The notes below the pieces were generated by a model that was not told the origin of the DNA, searched no databases, and saw only the letters and a list, made by a program, of their open reading frames with translations. A stretch of 40,609 nt of DNA from a virus: the IMG/VR virus record IMGVR_UViG_3300036900_000496, positions 1 through 40,609 of that record; one strand, 5' to 3'. Positions 40,152 to 40,609 of this stretch are shown piece after piece. A program made the position numbers and the translations under genes. Within the stretch, counting starts at the first letter, position 1, and the number at the start of each line of letters is the position of its first letter.

Positions 40152-40609
40152 ATGAGCACTGTAGCCTTAAATATTTATACTTCTGCTTATCCTTCCATCA
40201 CCAATAGGATAACCTGCAGAATTTACGCGCAGAGCGATCCCCTGGCCGTCGTGGCATCGGATATCCATAATGCTCCGCATGGTTTGGATACATGGAGCTT
40301 TCCTGGCCTGGTCCGAACCAACTACCTGTTTCGTTTTTTTGAAATCGACGGTACCGGTGCTATAGTCCAGCAGCTGGGGGACGACATGGATGTGGTTCCA
40401 GGTTCTGCCGGTGGCGTGAATTATAAGGCGAGCCGTCAGATAGAGTCTGATATCACTCCGGGTTTTACAAGTGGTGTTAACACTTTCAAATTCGATGGCA
40501 CCGGTGGAACGGAAGATTGGCGGGGATGGAATATCGATACTGCAGATAGAATTGGAACAGGACCAATGAAAAAAGGTGTGGATTATACCTGGGTAAGCGG
40601 GACCGGAAT
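40152..40609 (+). CDS. Tail protein, 3'-truncated by the window edge
   Basis: A frame opens at ATG 40152, three bases after the tail-tip stop, and stays open to the edge (152 residues visible). The sequence is beta-rich, with LNIYTSAYPSITNRITCRIY, DTWSFPGLVRTNYLFRFFEI and a later GVNYKASRQIESDITPGFTS. This looks like a tail-tip or fibre protein. Only the N-terminal part is seen and no family is recognised. Confidence 0.7.
   Translation, partial: MSTVALNIYTSAYPSITNRITCRIYAQSDPLAVVASDIHNAPHGLDTWSFPGLVRTNYLFRFFEIDGTGAIVQQLGDDMDVVPGSAGGVNYKASRQIESDITPGFTSGVNTFKFDGTGGTEDWRGWNIDTADRIGTGPMKKGVDYTWVSGTG

Noticed and set aside
1-40609. CRISPR array, tRNA genes, integrase, insertion sequence
   Set aside because: No regularly spaced identical repeats, no recognisable tRNA-like cloverleaf, no tyrosine or serine recombinase motifs and no transposase were seen. 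The only spaced repeats are inside coding sequences as described.

Overview
The window is a stretch of a tailed double-stranded DNA phage or prophage genome, most likely of a siphovirus infecting a member of the Bacteroidota. Phage identity rests on terminase, portal, prohead protease, HK97-fold capsid and tape-measure genes in the usual order. The host inference rests on four things. Leaders are AT-rich and lack clear Shine-Dalgarno sequences. A DUF4373-type replication gene is present. The tail and head-tail genes resemble Bacteroidota phage families. Three predicted signal peptides are cut just before glutamine, the Bacteroidota 'Q-rule' pattern. Both window ends cut genes. No integrase, lysis cassette or tRNA was recognised.

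Layout. (1) 1-4127 is a recombination module: the C-terminal part of an SbcC/Rad50-like ATPase, RecT, a metallo-beta-lactamase-fold hydrolase, a small protein ending in a clamp-binding-like motif, and two HTH proteins. (2) 4146-8332 holds an orphan ParB-like protein, three unrecognised proteins and an SF2 helicase. (3) 8356-11084 holds a tandem paralogue pair, a DUF4373-type initiator whose coding sequence contains iteron-like repeats and a GTCGA cluster (candidate origin), and a PD-(D/E)XK-like nuclease. (4) 11204-14447 is accessory: a zinc-finger protein, small unknowns and a cassette of envelope-targeted proteins. (5) 14653-17416 holds an ASCH-like protein, a Cys-rich protein, an XRE regulator and a T5orf172/MUG113-type protein. 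(6) 17419-20105 holds both terminase subunits, small genes and one lone minus-strand gene. (7) 20201-28062 holds a Com-like zinc protein, a hairpin at the portal start, portal, a long repetitive signal-peptide protein, prohead protease and capsid. (8) 28118-40609 holds connectors, a probable tail-tube protein, the tape measure, a 1348-residue tail-tip protein with Ig-like domains, and the start of another tail gene.

Almost every gene is on the plus strand, and neighbours often overlap by a few bases (ATGA, TAATG), suggesting long translationally coupled operons. Regulation may act at a few points. A shared palindrome CTAA-N5-TTAG lies just before three gene starts. A terminator-like hairpin lies at the portal start and another between the tail-tube and tape-measure groups.

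The observations most worth following are the palindrome family, the candidate origin inside the initiator gene, the Com-like gene with its hairpin, the internal repeats that are identical in protein but recoded in DNA, and the envelope-protein cassette. No searches were run. Family names are pattern recognition from the translated sequences.
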